Origin: CAYZRY01 sp964481005
GTDB lineage: Bacteria > Bacillota_I > Bacilli_A > RF39 > UBA660
Direction: 5' to 3'
DNA length: 61,250 bases
NCBI GenBank assembly: GCA_964481005.1
Contig: CAYZRY010000003.1
Location: 1 to 61,250, forward strand
Shown: positions 17,001-25,510 of the stretch, piece after piece
Layout of the letters: the number at the start of each line of letters is the position of its first letter
Numbering within the stretch: the first letter of the stretch is position 1
Notes under the pieces: generated by a model
What the model was told of the DNA's origin: nothing
The model's database searches: none
Seen by the model: only the letters and a program-made list of their open reading frames with translations
Translations under genes and position numbers: made by a program

Positions 17001-20000
17001 TCGATATTCATGGTCGTTGTTCCGTGGACCGTAGCGGTTGCCCCTTTTCCTCCGGAATAGACACTCTTAGTTATATTTGAATTGGTGATAGTTGTCGAAG
17101 CATTTTGACTTAAGGCTCCATCTTTTCCACCACCATAGATTTCTTCATTAACGGTTGTTCCTGTTATTTTTAAAACAGTTGTTCCTGTTAGCGCCTGGTT
17201 TCCTCCACCATAGATATTATTGATTGTTCCACCAGTTGTCGTAATGTTACTAGTATTCGTTATACCACCGGCATTATTTCCACCAAATAGGTCGACAATA
17301 ATTGCAGGACTTGCTACATTTACATTACTTGTAGTAACTTCCCCACTTTGATTTGACCCACCATAAACGTATTTGATGTTTCCACCATTTAAGTTTAAAG
17401 TACTGGTTGTAACACTGGCAACATTTCCTCCGCCATAGATATATTCAATCTGTCCGAGGTTAGATGTCACGGTAATATTACTTTGACTAGTGTTAGCCTG
17501 GTTTCCTCCGCCAAAAATTTGACCGACTTCGGCCGAAGCAACATTTATATTAGTGGTCGTTGTCGTACCACCCATGTTATTTCCACCATAGATAGTATTA
17601 ATAGTTCCACCAGTTACACTAATATTGCTAACTGGCACTGTCCCATTGACATTTGATCCACCGAAGACTCTAGTAATTGTTCCTGCTGTGACATTTACAT
17701 TAGATGATGTATCGATACTTGCTTGTTCTCCTCCGCCATAGACATCTTGAACAGTTGTACCTTTAAGATTAATTGTACTTGTTCCAGTATCGGCAAGTTT
17801 TCCTCCGCCATAGATGGTTGTAACATTTCCAAGATTGGCATTAATAATAGAACTTTGTGTTTTTCCACCAGCATTATTACCACCATATACAGTCGTTGCT
17901 GTTCCACCATTTATTGTGATATTAGCAATTGGTACTGTGCCGCTTTGATTAGAGCCACCGAAAAGATTAGTTACTGTTCCACCCGTCAAAGTCACATTGC
18001 TACTTTGATCGATGCTAGCAGATTCTCCACCACCATAAACATTAGGTACTGTTCCACTGCGAACTTCGACTGTGGTCTTTTCAGTATCGGCAAGTTTTCC
18101 TCCACCATAGACATTAGTTAGCGTTCCGCCCTCGACATAGACATTAGCATTGAGCGTTTTTCCACCGACATTATTTCCACCATAGACATTAGTATTAGTT
18201 CCACTCTTCAAAGTAATAGTAGATGATGCCATCGTTCCACTTTGATTAGAACCACCATAAATATTATCAGTTGTAGCCCCTTCTAAATTGATGAAAGAAC
18301 TATTACCAGAGACCTGATTTCCTCCGCCATAGACATTATTTACAACCCCACCACGTAAGTTGATAGTAGATGTCCCCATGTGAACACCAGACATATCGTT
18401 ACCACCAAAAAGACTTGGAATACTTCCTCCGTTAACATTGATTAAGATATCTCCATTTACTTTAGGATAGTATGTAGCTGATCCTTTAGAACCACCAAAA
18501 ACTGAACCTGTTATCTGTAGATTATCAATGGTCATTGTTATTCCGTTAGTCGAATATGTTTGACTTTCATTAGCGGTGTTTACACTTCCGTAAGCACTTC
18601 CTCCATAGATATTATTGGTAACTATCGGAGTTGTTTCCGCTGAACCTATTTGCATCGTAATTTTGTCACGGATATATGTTCCAGCGCTACTTGAACTAGT
18701 GTAACCACCTAGTCCACCACCATAAATAGAATCGAGGAAAGTTCCTCCAAGAACACTCATATTGACATCGCCAAAGACTGTTCCAAGCGCGTTACTTCCA
18801 CCATATAGTGAGCCTTGAATTTCACCTGAAGTCATAGTGATATTGATGGTTGATTTTACCGAGGCATTTCCTGAACCGTTGTTGTTTCCTCCACCGAAAA
18901 CAGATCCACGAATTACTCCTCCATCGATTATTATATTAGTTGTAGTCGTCGGTTTCCCACTAGAAATTCCAGTTGCTCCAAAGTTTCCTCCACCATAGAT
19001 ATTATTGTTTACTGTAGCTCTATCTTTGACAATGATATTAGAATTACTTGAAGAACCGATTGAAGATTGACCTGTTCGACCATTTCCTATACCAAAAACT
19101 GAACCTGCTTCTGCTCCATAAATACTTGATCCGTTAGCTACGTTAGTAGCAGTTCCTATCTCGGCTGTTCCCCCAACATAAATTAGTGAACTTCCATTTA
19201 CTGTTCCATCACTAGCAGCTCCCTGGTAACCATTTGAACCACCAAAAATACTGTAACTGATAGTTCCTCCGGTTACTTGAATTATTCTGTTTCCATAAGT
19301 TGGCGAAGTACCTGCTCCCCCAATGATAACGTTAATTGTTCCGCCTAATACCGCCATGTGAGTATCGTTTAAATCAGTCATCGAAGAATCACTAAGCGGC
19401 CCTCCAAGAAGGTTATAGATATTTCCCCCTTCGACTTTGACTGCTCTTAATGCATAGTGATTACCATATGATCTTCCACCAACATAAATACCAGTTGTAT
19501 AGTCATACTGACTAGTTCCAAAATCACCACTCTTAACTGTTAAATCAAATATTTTAGCACTTTGACTTGACGCGTATACTCTTCCACCCCAAGAACCAGA
19601 GGCACAGTAATACATCTCTAAATTAGAATTATTTTTAGTTGAACGATCATAGTCATTTCCATATATTGCTCTAGATTCGACATAGTCATAATAGGTCGAT
19701 GAAGTTCCACCATTGACAATAGCAAAACTCGAGTAACGACCTGATTCGATAATTAAACGATACTTAGTTACATTTGATGAACTTCCAGTTGAGTTGTTAT
19801 ATCCTCCGATAACCGATGTAAAATTAGTCGTTGTTCCATAAGTAGTTATTCCTCGACCTATTCTAACATTATTCCATGCCCCATAAAAAGTTCCATTGGT
19901 TGTTTGATTAGCTGATGGGGTATTGACGTTACGACTGGCATTACCCCTTATTTGAATATTTTCAATATTAGTGTCATTATATGCCCTAACAGCTCTTCCT

Positions 20001-21322
20001 GGTGTCCATAAACTATTGTAATTAGTTCCATTGTGAACACTAGTCAAAGTAAATGGTCTTGATCCTGACCAAGTTCCTGTCGTATTAGAATTAGCAACAA
20101 TAATATTGTTATCTCTTGTTACAAAGTAATAGTATGTACCATTTTGATCAATGATACTTGGATTACCAGCGCTATCATTGTATGGAATTAGTTCATATAA
20201 AGAGCATCCTCCCCAAGATGAACAAGTTCCTGTCTGCATATTACCCGATCCATCATAGAAACCATCGATTGAATTACCTTGCGAAACATTTGTAAGTTTA
20301 AAATATCCAGCCATATTGTATGTTTCATTAAATTCATTGACGAATTCACTGACTAGTGGTCCAAGTGGAATAGTACTATTGTTTATTCTACTCATACTTC
20401 CATTAGTATATTCATAATAAACATTACTATTATCAAAGCCTTGACCATCTAAAAGTTCATAGTAAGTACAACGTCCACTATAACAAGTACAGTTTGTTTG
20501 ATAAACACCATAAGAATTGTATAATCCTGAACAACTCTGCCAACGATAGACAATTGTCTCTAAATAATACCCTGTCATATCATAAGGCAAATTATAAGTA
20601 CGATGAACATCTATTTGACGCATACCTTTGTCATAAATATTATTAAAAGCCGTCGTCCAGCTGTTGTTTAAGTTAGTAACTGCTCCCCTTACCCAAGATG
20701 CATTGAACTGAGCTGTTACAAGTGAAGGATTCCCATTACTATAGGTAACTGGTATTTTAGCATATCTAGTGTAATAGTTGTTATCATAGGAAAAACTGAT
20801 ATCATTTCTCGTTGTATACCAACCATTAAAACCTCTATCGGTCGGACGATCAGTAAAGGGATTTTCAATCAGTTCAATTAAAATATAATCATCACTTAAA
20901 TCAGCAGCTGTACCATTATTATTTACTGGATAAGTCTTATTGTATAAATATGTATCTTGTCTATCAGTAAGTGAAACAAAAGCATTTAAACCGTTAGCTA
21001 AATCTTGACCTTTATATGTAATATTAGCTTCGACTAAACGATTATTTGGGTATATCCCTCTGTTATCACCACTAGGTAATTCGGTGCTTGTACTTTCAGT
21101 ATAATTTAGTCCTTTATAGTAATAATAATCGGCAACTTTATCATCTAATCTGACAACGTTATCATATATTCCACTTTGACTATCTTCATATATATTAATA
21201 TGTGGCGGAGTTAGTTCACCTCTTGTCAAAATAGCTTTGACAATGATAAATAAAACAATCAAAAAGAAGCTTAATAATAAACCAATATTAATGTATTCTT
21301 TTTTAAGCAATCTCTTTTTCAT
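14027..21322 (-). CDS. Giant membrane-anchored repeat surface protein, 2431 aa
   Basis: Start 21322 follows AAAGGAA; the longer in-frame ATG at 21346 lies inside the preceding gene without a binding site. A basic N-terminus and one hydrophobic segment (11-31) act as a signal anchor. Residues about 160-210 resemble an InlB B-repeat (GFNGWYTTRND...). From about 690 to 1560 there are about 30 rungs ending in (V/I)(Y/F)GG(G/S/N), typical of a beta-helix or beta-solenoid. Then come several Ig-like or propeller-like segments rich in Tyr/Asn/Thr, ending at VIR. There is no LPxTG, sortase tail or C-terminal membrane segment, so attachment is by the N-terminal anchor or assembly with partners. Cysteines occur mainly as YNSYGVYQTNCTCYSGRCTYYELL-like clusters near residue 270-300 and again near 370-380, possibly disulphide-bonded. 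Adhesin or surface fibre core is inference. Confidence 0.85.
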   Translation of the reverse strand: MKKRLLKKEYINIGLLLSFFLIVLFIIVKAILTRGELTPPHINIYEDSQSGIYDNVVRLDDKVADYYYYKGLNYTESTSTELPSGDNRGIYPNNRLVEANITYKGQDLANGLNAFVSLTDRQDTYLYNKTYPVNNNGTAADLSDDYILIELIENPFTDRPTDRGFNGWYTTRNDISFSYDNNYYTRYAKIPVTYSNGNPSLVTAQFNASWVRGAVTNLNNSWTTAFNNIYDKGMRQIDVHRTYNLPYDMTGYYLETIVYRWQSCSGLYNSYGVYQTNCTCYSGRCTYYELLDGQGFDNSNVYYEYTNGSMSRINNSTIPLGPLVSEFVNEFNETYNMAGYFKLTNVSQGNSIDGFYDGSGNMQTGTCSSWGGCSLYELIPYNDSAGNPSIIDQNGTYYYFVTRDNNIIVANSNTTGTWSGSRPFTLTSVHNGTNYNSLWTPGRAVRAYNDTNIENIQIRGNASRNVNTPSANQTTNGTFYGAWNNVRIGRGITTYGTTTNFTSVIGGYNNSTGSSSNVTKYRLIIESGRYSSFAIVNGGTSSTYYDYVESRAIYGNDYDRSTKNNSNLEMYYCASGSWGGRVYASSQSAKIFDLTVKSGDFGTSQYDYTTGIYVGGRSYGNHYALRAVKVEGGNIYNLLGGPLSDSSMTDLNDTHMAVLGGTINVIIGGAGTSPTYGNRIIQVTGGTISYSIFGGSNGYQGAASDGTVNGSSLIYVGGTAEIGTATNVANGSSIYGAEAGSVFGIGNGRTGQSSIGSSSNSNIIVKDRATVNNNIYGGGNFGATGISSGKPTTTTNIIIDGGVIRGSVFGGGNNNGSGNASVKSTINITMTSGEIQGSLYGGSNALGTVFGDVNMSVLGGTFLDSIYGGGLGGYTSSSSAGTYIRDKITMQIGSAETTPIVTNNIYGGSAYGSVNTANESQTYSTNGITMTIDNLQITGSVFGGSKGSATYYPKVNGDILINVNGGSIPSLFGGNDMSGVHMGTSTINLRGGVVNNVYGGGNQVSGNSSFINLEGATTDNIYGGSNQSGTMASSTITLKSGTNTNVYGGNNVGGKTLNANVYVEGGTLTNVYGGGKLADTEKTTVEVRSGTVPNVYGGGESASIDQSSNVTLTGGTVTNLFGGSNQSGTVPIANITINGGTATTVYGGNNAGGKTQSSIINANLGNVTTIYGGGKLADTGTSTINLKGTTVQDVYGGGEQASIDTSSNVNVTAGTITRVFGGSNVNGTVPVSNISVTGGTINTIYGGNNMGGTTTTTNINVASAEVGQIFGGGNQANTSQSNITVTSNLGQIEYIYGGGNVASVTTSTLNLNGGNIKYVYGGSNQSGEVTTSNVNVASPAIIVDLFGGNNAGGITNTSNITTTGGTINNIYGGGNQALTGTTVLKITGTTVNEEIYGGGKDGALSQNASTTITNSNITKSVYSGGKGATATVHGTTTMNIEGTTNIGDHVFGGGNAAETGSSEQNNSSSIVNIAGATIGKNVYGGANTSVVYGTTEVNIGNIASLQNAKITIGGTVFGGGEANASGSETYDFSFISVTKGIDINIDNTTTNDISIGGSIFGSGNASSTTGVSRIFINNYGTASSHKRNTSIQRANLVVLDNSYLELFGATDRTNEYSNVLFSLSRIKELKLSNNSTIYLETGTNLVEKFTSVVDTTNNVKAAVTIDNGTVSKNVNNRLYAKEGVNINIATNEAVTSYGVVSGMTFFGMYMRSGDGNTVEAFYNRSYNQGDTVAPGEFYAFSSGSYVLGSHVLNHDITVDGFYSNYQNEESEGIVEVKYIEPTPEASNYYMWVIGEAVSSYDVNLIASRFSTLGTYELPLINSPDPNTVFSVIGVNYAGLPGGFQLIDRNDIPRISADGTADSVMGLTMKSSRTGWITFGETQFLTSQPLPQGTLDYQSENSTTVPSLLFNLYHSKNLETAGNIGTVVVHLMAIKPIDDLNNEVTRVNININLSRALYSSNEYEGAMTSGEVHEVFVSTKTDITDNSKLSTYYSLFIDNTDNIYKTGYHRNLVSSFALPENTKITMMDFTTATPTYYYYVVNAADYAASLTEFAQHNEASYPLSRFIKMGSTSTNNNYDDVYQNSVYYKSDLRIVSEEFVFIVDYGESEITENKLDQTLLIELRNNENQTIIGVLGIHYSNLTYNIYDEADALIEITAALSKNNIYIKEATNLNVTTNFIQPTVNGVTIHDTTYYDKKLGIKLTMYDSNNNQLNGASLLGVTFTVGGITYYPRMDGTTRINIAPTIANVSSKIVLDTLNSNLQSGTYKIKVESFGSADGIYYGLLSSDTKEVTLNILNNIYGLKSTLTDRQMTIDSTTGKTMNDSNVMIFNIDYASGLASPNLRLSLKRRMYDQVHSLNYQAVDISNYITHSYAPIGTAGKYEYLLSNTLFDKQTYYLYLKENLVTGTYRVTFSLYDGSNFIGEVYNYIVIR
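16640..19280 (-). repeat. Tandem beta-helix rungs with a 99-residue (297-bp) super-repeat
   Basis: About 30 imperfect 24-25-residue units end in IYGGG, VFGGS, VYGGN or similar. Between about 17350 and 18240 the rungs follow a four-step order: GGSNQSGTVP, GGNNAGGKT, GGGKLADTG, GGGEQASID, then again GGSNVNGTVP. The GGSN rungs at about 17955 and 17658 are 297 bp apart. The near-identity at fixed spacing points to recent expansion by unequal recombination. Confidence 0.85.
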
Positions 21323-21332
21323 TATTTCCTTT

Positions 21333-22298
21333 CTACTGGGCGACAAATTGTAAGCTGATACTCAAATCTCCGAATGAGGCATTGTCTTCACAATCGACAT
21401 CTTGGCCCTCTAACCAGACATAGACTCTTATTTTAGTTATGCCGGCAGCTATATCTAGTAAGTTTTGGTAAGTGTTGTTCTGCTTGGTCGTCATTATTTG
21501 TGGTCTAACTTCTCGCAGGTATGCTGGGAAAGCATTGCCATTAGCAAGACCGACATCCATTAATAAATCACGAGGTATATCTGCTCTTATTCCGTGATAC
21601 GGAAGTCTAGCAGCTCCATTTGTCTGCGTTGTTAATCCGTATGTTTGCTGAGCATGTAATACGGCACTAGGAACATGGCTATCATAGTTAACTTCCCAAA
21701 TTAATGAGCTCGTTCCGCGGTTTAATCGCTGAGCTTCAAGGGCAGTTGCATCAATTGCCGCCGTCCCTTGATTGATAAAACCAAGTCTAAAAGCATTTTC
21801 AATACCACTTGGATCTAGACCATCTTTGTAACTGACACCAGAGCCTGGTCCAATTGTAATTAGTCTTGGACTTTGAGATCTTAAAAAAATATCAAAAGCG
21901 ACAAAGACTCCATCAGAGTCTTCCATGAGAGCAGCTGTTTCAATACTTCTTGAAGCATGTAAAAAATACTCTTCGCCCATCTCTACTTCACCGTAAAACA
22001 TCTTCATTTTTCCCGCTTCGACGTCACCTACTGTCGAAACTGGTTTGACGTTATTTGGGACCTGATTAACATTTCCTGGATAAGTTCTAACCGCTTCGAT
22101 CATATCGAGCATTCCGACAACTCCCTTCCAGTTTGTAGCATCGAGGGAAACCTCTATTCCACCTTTTGAAGCAACTTGAATATCAAAGGACTCAATCTCA
22201 AAAATACGATTGGTTGAAAACCAAGCGTAAGTTGTCATCGATAATAGTAGCCCTGTCAGAAAGAGCAGAAGCAACAATAAACTTCGGCGCTTCTTCAT
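21333..22298 (-). CDS. Secreted SipW-substrate-like protein with C-terminal DxDC motif, 321 aa
   Basis: Paralogue of the 330-residue product at 8971-9963. A basic start (KKRR) and hydrophobic segment (7-21) are followed by TTYAWFS (22-28), the AWF-type signal. Shared blocks include GGIEVS.DATNWKGVVG, VNQVPNNVKPVST, FVAFDIFLR, AQQTYGLTT, and the C-terminal KIRVYVWLEGQDVDCEDNAS. It overlaps the preceding gene by one base (TAATG at 22298) and is followed by the giant gene with its ribosome binding site adjoining this gene's stop. Its place directly before the giant gene, under one promoter, suggests joint production. Confidence 0.85.
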   Translation of the reverse strand: MKKRRSLLLLLLFLTGLLLSMTTYAWFSTNRIFEIESFDIQVASKGGIEVSLDATNWKGVVGMLDMIEAVRTYPGNVNQVPNNVKPVSTVGDVEAGKMKMFYGEVEMGEEYFLHASRSIETAALMEDSDGVFVAFDIFLRSQSPRLITIGPGSGVSYKDGLDPSGIENAFRLGFINQGTAAIDATALEAQRLNRGTSSLIWEVNYDSHVPSAVLHAQQTYGLTTQTNGAARLPYHGIRADIPRDLLMDVGLANGNAFPAYLREVRPQIMTTKQNNTYQNLLDIAAGITKIRVYVWLEGQDVDCEDNASFGDLSISLQFVAQ

Positions 22299-23008
22299 TA
22301 ACTTTTCTCCTCTTCAGTGTGACTTTCGATAATTCTAAGTTTGACTTTTAACTCTCCACCAATCAAATTATCTAAACAATCTGGATCATCCCCTTCGATC
22401 CACATAACGATTGTATACTTGTCCATCTCATCTACTTTAATAGCTTTACGCTGCTCTAAAACAGCTATTTTATCATTGTAAAAAGCTTTCGTTCCAGGTT
22501 CTTCTTTTTTAGTAAGTTCATTCATCTTAGCATAGATTGTATCTTCATCATTTCTAAAGATTCTAATGCGCACAGCCTGGTCGACATTCTTGATGACATC
22601 GACAATACTTAACTCGTACCAGTAATCTAAATTCTTGTTTCCAGTATTTTCAATAAAGAAAGTATAGGCTATGTAGTTTTCTCCGTTATGCGATCCTCCG
22701 GCTGATTCCGTCAAGTTAGCTGGCAACCATTTAATCGATATATTGTCCATAAAATCGATACCCTTGGCATACAATTTAATCTTACTATCTTTGAGCTCAG
22801 CATTTTCATACATCTTTAAACCACTTTTTAATGAAAACTGTGGATCCAAAGTAATGATGAAATCTCCCCCTTGATAGACTAAAGCAAGGATTGTGAAAAA
22901 GAAGATTACCACAAGCAATAAGACAATTATAACGCGGTTGATAATCTTGATACCTGTATCTCTTTTTTTAAGTTTTTCTGCTGTTACTTGTACGTAAGCT
23001 CTACTCAT
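22298..23008 (-). CDS. Membrane-anchored protein with DxDC motif, first gene of the left arm, 236 aa
   Basis: A basic N-terminus and one membrane segment (about 23-45) are followed by an extracytoplasmic domain (about 46-236). Near the C-terminus lies TIVMWIEGDDPDCLDNLIGGELKVKLRI, homologous to the same region of the two AWF-type secreted proteins, but the rest is unlike them and the AWF motif is absent. It is probably an anchor or minor subunit that shares the C-terminal strand module. The start follows AGGA at 8 bp. First gene of the operon that continues through the 321-residue and giant proteins; divergent from the right arm. Confidence 0.8.
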   Translation of the reverse strand: MSRAYVQVTAEKLKKRDTGIKIINRVIIVLLLVVIFFFTILALVYQGGDFIITLDPQFSLKSGLKMYENAELKDSKIKLYAKGIDFMDNISIKWLPANLTESAGGSHNGENYIAYTFFIENTGNKNLDYWYELSIVDVIKNVDQAVRIRIFRNDEDTIYAKMNELTKKEEPGTKAFYNDKIAVLEQRKAIKVDEMDKYTIVMWIEGDDPDCLDNLIGGELKVKLRIIESHTEEEKS

Positions 23009-23057
23009 ACATTATCCTACTTTCTACTCTATTTAAGATTATCATATTCTCTTGATT

Positions 23058-23078
23058 ATTTCAATTTTAAATTGAAAT
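23058..23078. promoter_or_regulatory. Perfect 21-bp inverted repeat at the divergent promoter of the two arms
   Basis: The half ATTTCAATTT (23058-23067), one T, then its exact reverse complement. It lies at the centre of the 117-bp gap between the left-arm start (23008) and the right-arm start (23126). A possible plus-strand promoter is TTGTTC (23082-23087), 17 bp, TATACT (23105-23110). A possible minus-strand TTGAAA is within the palindrome. Likely a shared operator; the binding protein is unknown. Confidence 0.6.
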
Positions 23079-23125
23079 TTATTGTTCTAAATTAGCCTTT
23101 ATGATATACTTTTTATGGTGAGAAT

Positions 23126-23641
23126 ATGAAAAATAGGATAAGTAAAATTTTAGTTCTAATATATCTTTTTATTGTGGCTCTTTTATCAATCTATCTTTTT
23201 ATGTATGATTCAAGGTCTTTAAACAGTAGTCGCAAACTCCTTGTCTTTGCTGCAGACAAGTTAGATAGCTTCAGTAATGGGTCACTTGTTTTTGTTAAAA
23301 AGAATCCTAAAATAAAACTTGATGAAGATGTTTTATTCTACAACTTTTATACTAATAAGATTAAAGTTCTCGAAGGAAGAGTTGTCGCTAGTGAAAAGTT
23401 AAACGAAAACGAAACTACTTATGAACTTAAAAATGGAAGATATGTTTCTGATGATTATGTCATAGCGATGAGTAATAAAGCTACAGCTATACCGCTCATC
23501 GGTTACCCGTTTTCGCTTTTAACTACTTCGGCTGGTTACTTAATCTTTGCCTTACTGCCAACCGCAGGTTTATTTATCTATCAACTTAACAATTTCCTAA
23601 GAATTATCAACGAGGATGACAAACGTGCTAAAAAAGATTAG
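23126..23641 (+). CDS. Signal-peptidase-like membrane protein lacking the catalytic dyad (right arm)
   Basis: Same architecture as the product of 11784-12350: N-terminal membrane helix (about 5-27), beta core with NGSLVFVKK, C-terminal membrane helix (about 130-152) and a basic tail (DDKRAKKD). At the serine position it reads FAADKLD, and where THRV is expected it reads EGRVVAS, so both dyad residues are missing. Catalysis is unlikely. The 171 residues fit the signal-peptidase range. GGTGAG precedes the ATG. First gene of the right-arm operon; its 3' end overlaps the next gene. Confidence 0.8.
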   Translation: MKNRISKILVLIYLFIVALLSIYLFMYDSRSLNSSRKLLVFAADKLDSFSNGSLVFVKKNPKIKLDEDVLFYNFYTNKIKVLEGRVVASEKLNENETTYELKNGRYVSDDYVIAMSNKATAIPLIGYPFSLLTTSAGYLIFALLPTAGLFIYQLNNFLRIINEDDKRAKKD

Positions 23642-24533
23642 AAATAATAAAATTTTATTACTAATCATTTTAGTTCTTTTACTTGTTGCAACTACTAGTT
23701 TGGGGCGTTTTATCTATCTAGAAATTAAGAAAAACTTTTTCTTAACCAAAGACTTTTACTTTGAAAGTGATAAATTACGTGAAAAACAGTTTCTTTATAA
23801 AGTAAATAACTACAACGGAGTCGATAATTATGATATAGTTGTTAATATGAACAGTATAAAGAATAATATGCTTCGTTCTAGTTCGGACATTGCTTATAAC
23901 ATCACAACTAACTGTTCAGCCAAAGCTAACTGTAGTCTAAGTAAAAACAGTGGAACAATCTATGCGGCCAGTGGAACTGATTACTTCCTAGTATCGCTAA
24001 GCCCTAGTACAAACCTTGTCGAAGGTGATGAAATACACGTCGAAGTAATTGCTACATCAACTGATCCATACATCAAAACACTTAGTGCCACCTTCATGTT
24101 AGTCGTTGGTAACTACGGTCTTTCCTATGAGATATACGATGTCGTAAATAGACCATATCTCGAATTTAAAATGACTAATACCCTAGATTACTACACCGTC
24201 AAAGAAGCTTTTGATACAAGATCTGTCGGTGATAAAATCGACATTGACACATATCTTGCGCTCAGTCCTGAAAACAAAAACAAATGTGCATCAGCAATCG
24301 TCAATTTAAGTTTTGATCCAAACATCATATTGTTTGATAACGCCAGTCTAGTCAAAGGATTAATAAACACCACCACTATTCCACTCAATGGTTTTAACTA
24401 CATCAACAACGTAACCTTCAAAATAGATGCCATATCGAGTATGATAGTTAGATTTTATAAAAAAGATAAATCATTAAATTATACCTATCCAATCGTCAAT
24501 CAAAATCCAATTTTAACTGTCACATATCAATAA
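23625..24533 (+). CDS. Uncharacterised signal-anchored extracellular protein, 302 aa
   Basis: I favour GTG 23625, 9 bp after GAGG, over ATG 23616, which touches the binding site. A basic start (LKKIRNNK) and hydrophobic segment (about 9-24) lead to LGRFIYLEIKKNFF. The extracellular part is beta-rich with repeated Ser/Thr/Asn strands, and two cysteines close together (TTNCSAKANCSLS) probably form a disulphide. The motif ATSTDPYIKTLSATFMLVVG resembles Ig-like pilin or surface domains. Family not recognised. Overlaps the stop of the inactive peptidase-like gene, so the two are coupled. Confidence 0.75.
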   Translation: MLKKIRNNKILLLIILVLLLVATTSLGRFIYLEIKKNFFLTKDFYFESDKLREKQFLYKVNNYNGVDNYDIVVNMNSIKNNMLRSSSDIAYNITTNCSAKANCSLSKNSGTIYAASGTDYFLVSLSPSTNLVEGDEIHVEVIATSTDPYIKTLSATFMLVVGNYGLSYEIYDVVNRPYLEFKMTNTLDYYTVKEAFDTRSVGDKIDIDTYLALSPENKNKCASAIVNLSFDPNIILFDNASLVKGLINTTTIPLNGFNYINNVTFKIDAISSMIVRFYKKDKSLNYTYPIVNQNPILTVTYQ

Positions 24534-24547
24534 AAAGGGAGGCAATC

Positions 24548-25504
24548 ATGAATAATATTATCAGTGAATATATAAACTTTTCAAAACAGTGTATAAATCG
24601 TTATTTCAAAAAAATCTTAGCTAATCAATATCAACAAGAAATAGTTAACAAATTAGTTAATAATTACATTGATTCTAGATATTATTCAAGTAGTGATAAT
24701 TTATCTTTACTGATTAGAAATAATTTAAATAAAGCTAGTAGTGAGTTTACTGGAGCCGATAAAGAGTTAGCTGACAATGTCGTTAAGACATTTAACTTCA
24801 TTCTCTATTTTGATAATGTCATCGAATGTGAATCGACAGTCAAAGTAATCGAAGCTCTAGCTAATTTTCGTGAAAATGTTTTAAAGATAGCTAAAGAATC
24901 TTCTTTTGAAGAAGAATTTTTAGAAATGCTTAAAACAGATTTAATTAAGAAGAAAGAATACATCGATTCATTCGATGCTAAAAAATTTGATTTTGAATGT
25001 AGTTTGACTACTCATGATCGCCTATACGATGTAACAGTCAATCAGAATTTGAAGTTCCCTAATGTCTACAACTCAGCAGTTATCGACAAGGTCTTCAAGT
25101 CAAAAGATTTAGCTGACAAAAGAACGGTCCTCGAGTACAATTTTACATCACTACAAGTTTTAAAAGACTTGATCAAGGGTGTCACTTACGAATACTTAGT
25201 TACCTACCCTAGTGGTATTAGTACCAAAGAGGGAGAATTAGAAAAGTTATTTGCTATTTTAGATAATGAAGTTCTCATTGAAAGAGTTAGCATTAAAATA
25301 AATTTTGATGACTTTATTAATGAAAAAGAAGTGATTTATGAATACATGCGCAAGGGTTATAAATTTGCTGTCATACTAAAGAATAACTTTGTCGAAGATG
25401 AAACTAACACTAGACTTCTAACTGTCTTTAAATATATTATTATCAACCGTCGAAACAGTTTTATTGAAGTTAATAATTATAAAAACACCATCAAGGTAGA
25501 ATAG
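24548..25504 (+). CDS. Uncharacterised cytoplasmic protein, 318 aa
   Basis: No family recognised. Soluble, mostly helical in the first 150 residues (FSKQCINRYFKKILANQYQQE ...) and more strand-like after about 150 (FDFECSLTTHDRLYDVTVNQN). No catalytic motif seen. AGGGAGG precedes the ATG. It lies 6 bp before the McrB-like gene and is cotranscribed with it, so the most economical idea is an accessory or adaptor subunit of that ATPase. Inference from context only. Confidence 0.72.
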   Translation: MNNIISEYINFSKQCINRYFKKILANQYQQEIVNKLVNNYIDSRYYSSSDNLSLLIRNNLNKASSEFTGADKELADNVVKTFNFILYFDNVIECESTVKVIEALANFRENVLKIAKESSFEEEFLEMLKTDLIKKKEYIDSFDAKKFDFECSLTTHDRLYDVTVNQNLKFPNVYNSAVIDKVFKSKDLADKRTVLEYNFTSLQVLKDLIKGVTYEYLVTYPSGISTKEGELEKLFAILDNEVLIERVSIKINFDDFINEKEVIYEYMRKGYKFAVILKNNFVEDETNTRLLTVFKYIIINRRNSFIEVNNYKNTIKVE

Positions 25505-25510
25505 AGGCTT

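Noticed and set aside
17723..18121. Plus-strand ORF of 132 codons inside the giant gene
   Set aside because: It lies opposite the rung repeats; the regular repeat keeps other frames open. No ribosome binding site and a composition unlike real genes.
16640..19280. CRISPR array or DNA satellite
   Set aside because: The repeat is coding, in frame, degenerate at the third base and has protein-level periodicity; no conserved spacer/repeat pattern.
14027..21322. LPxTG sortase-anchored adhesin
   Set aside because: No LPxTG-like motif, C-terminal hydrophobic segment or sortase gene is seen.
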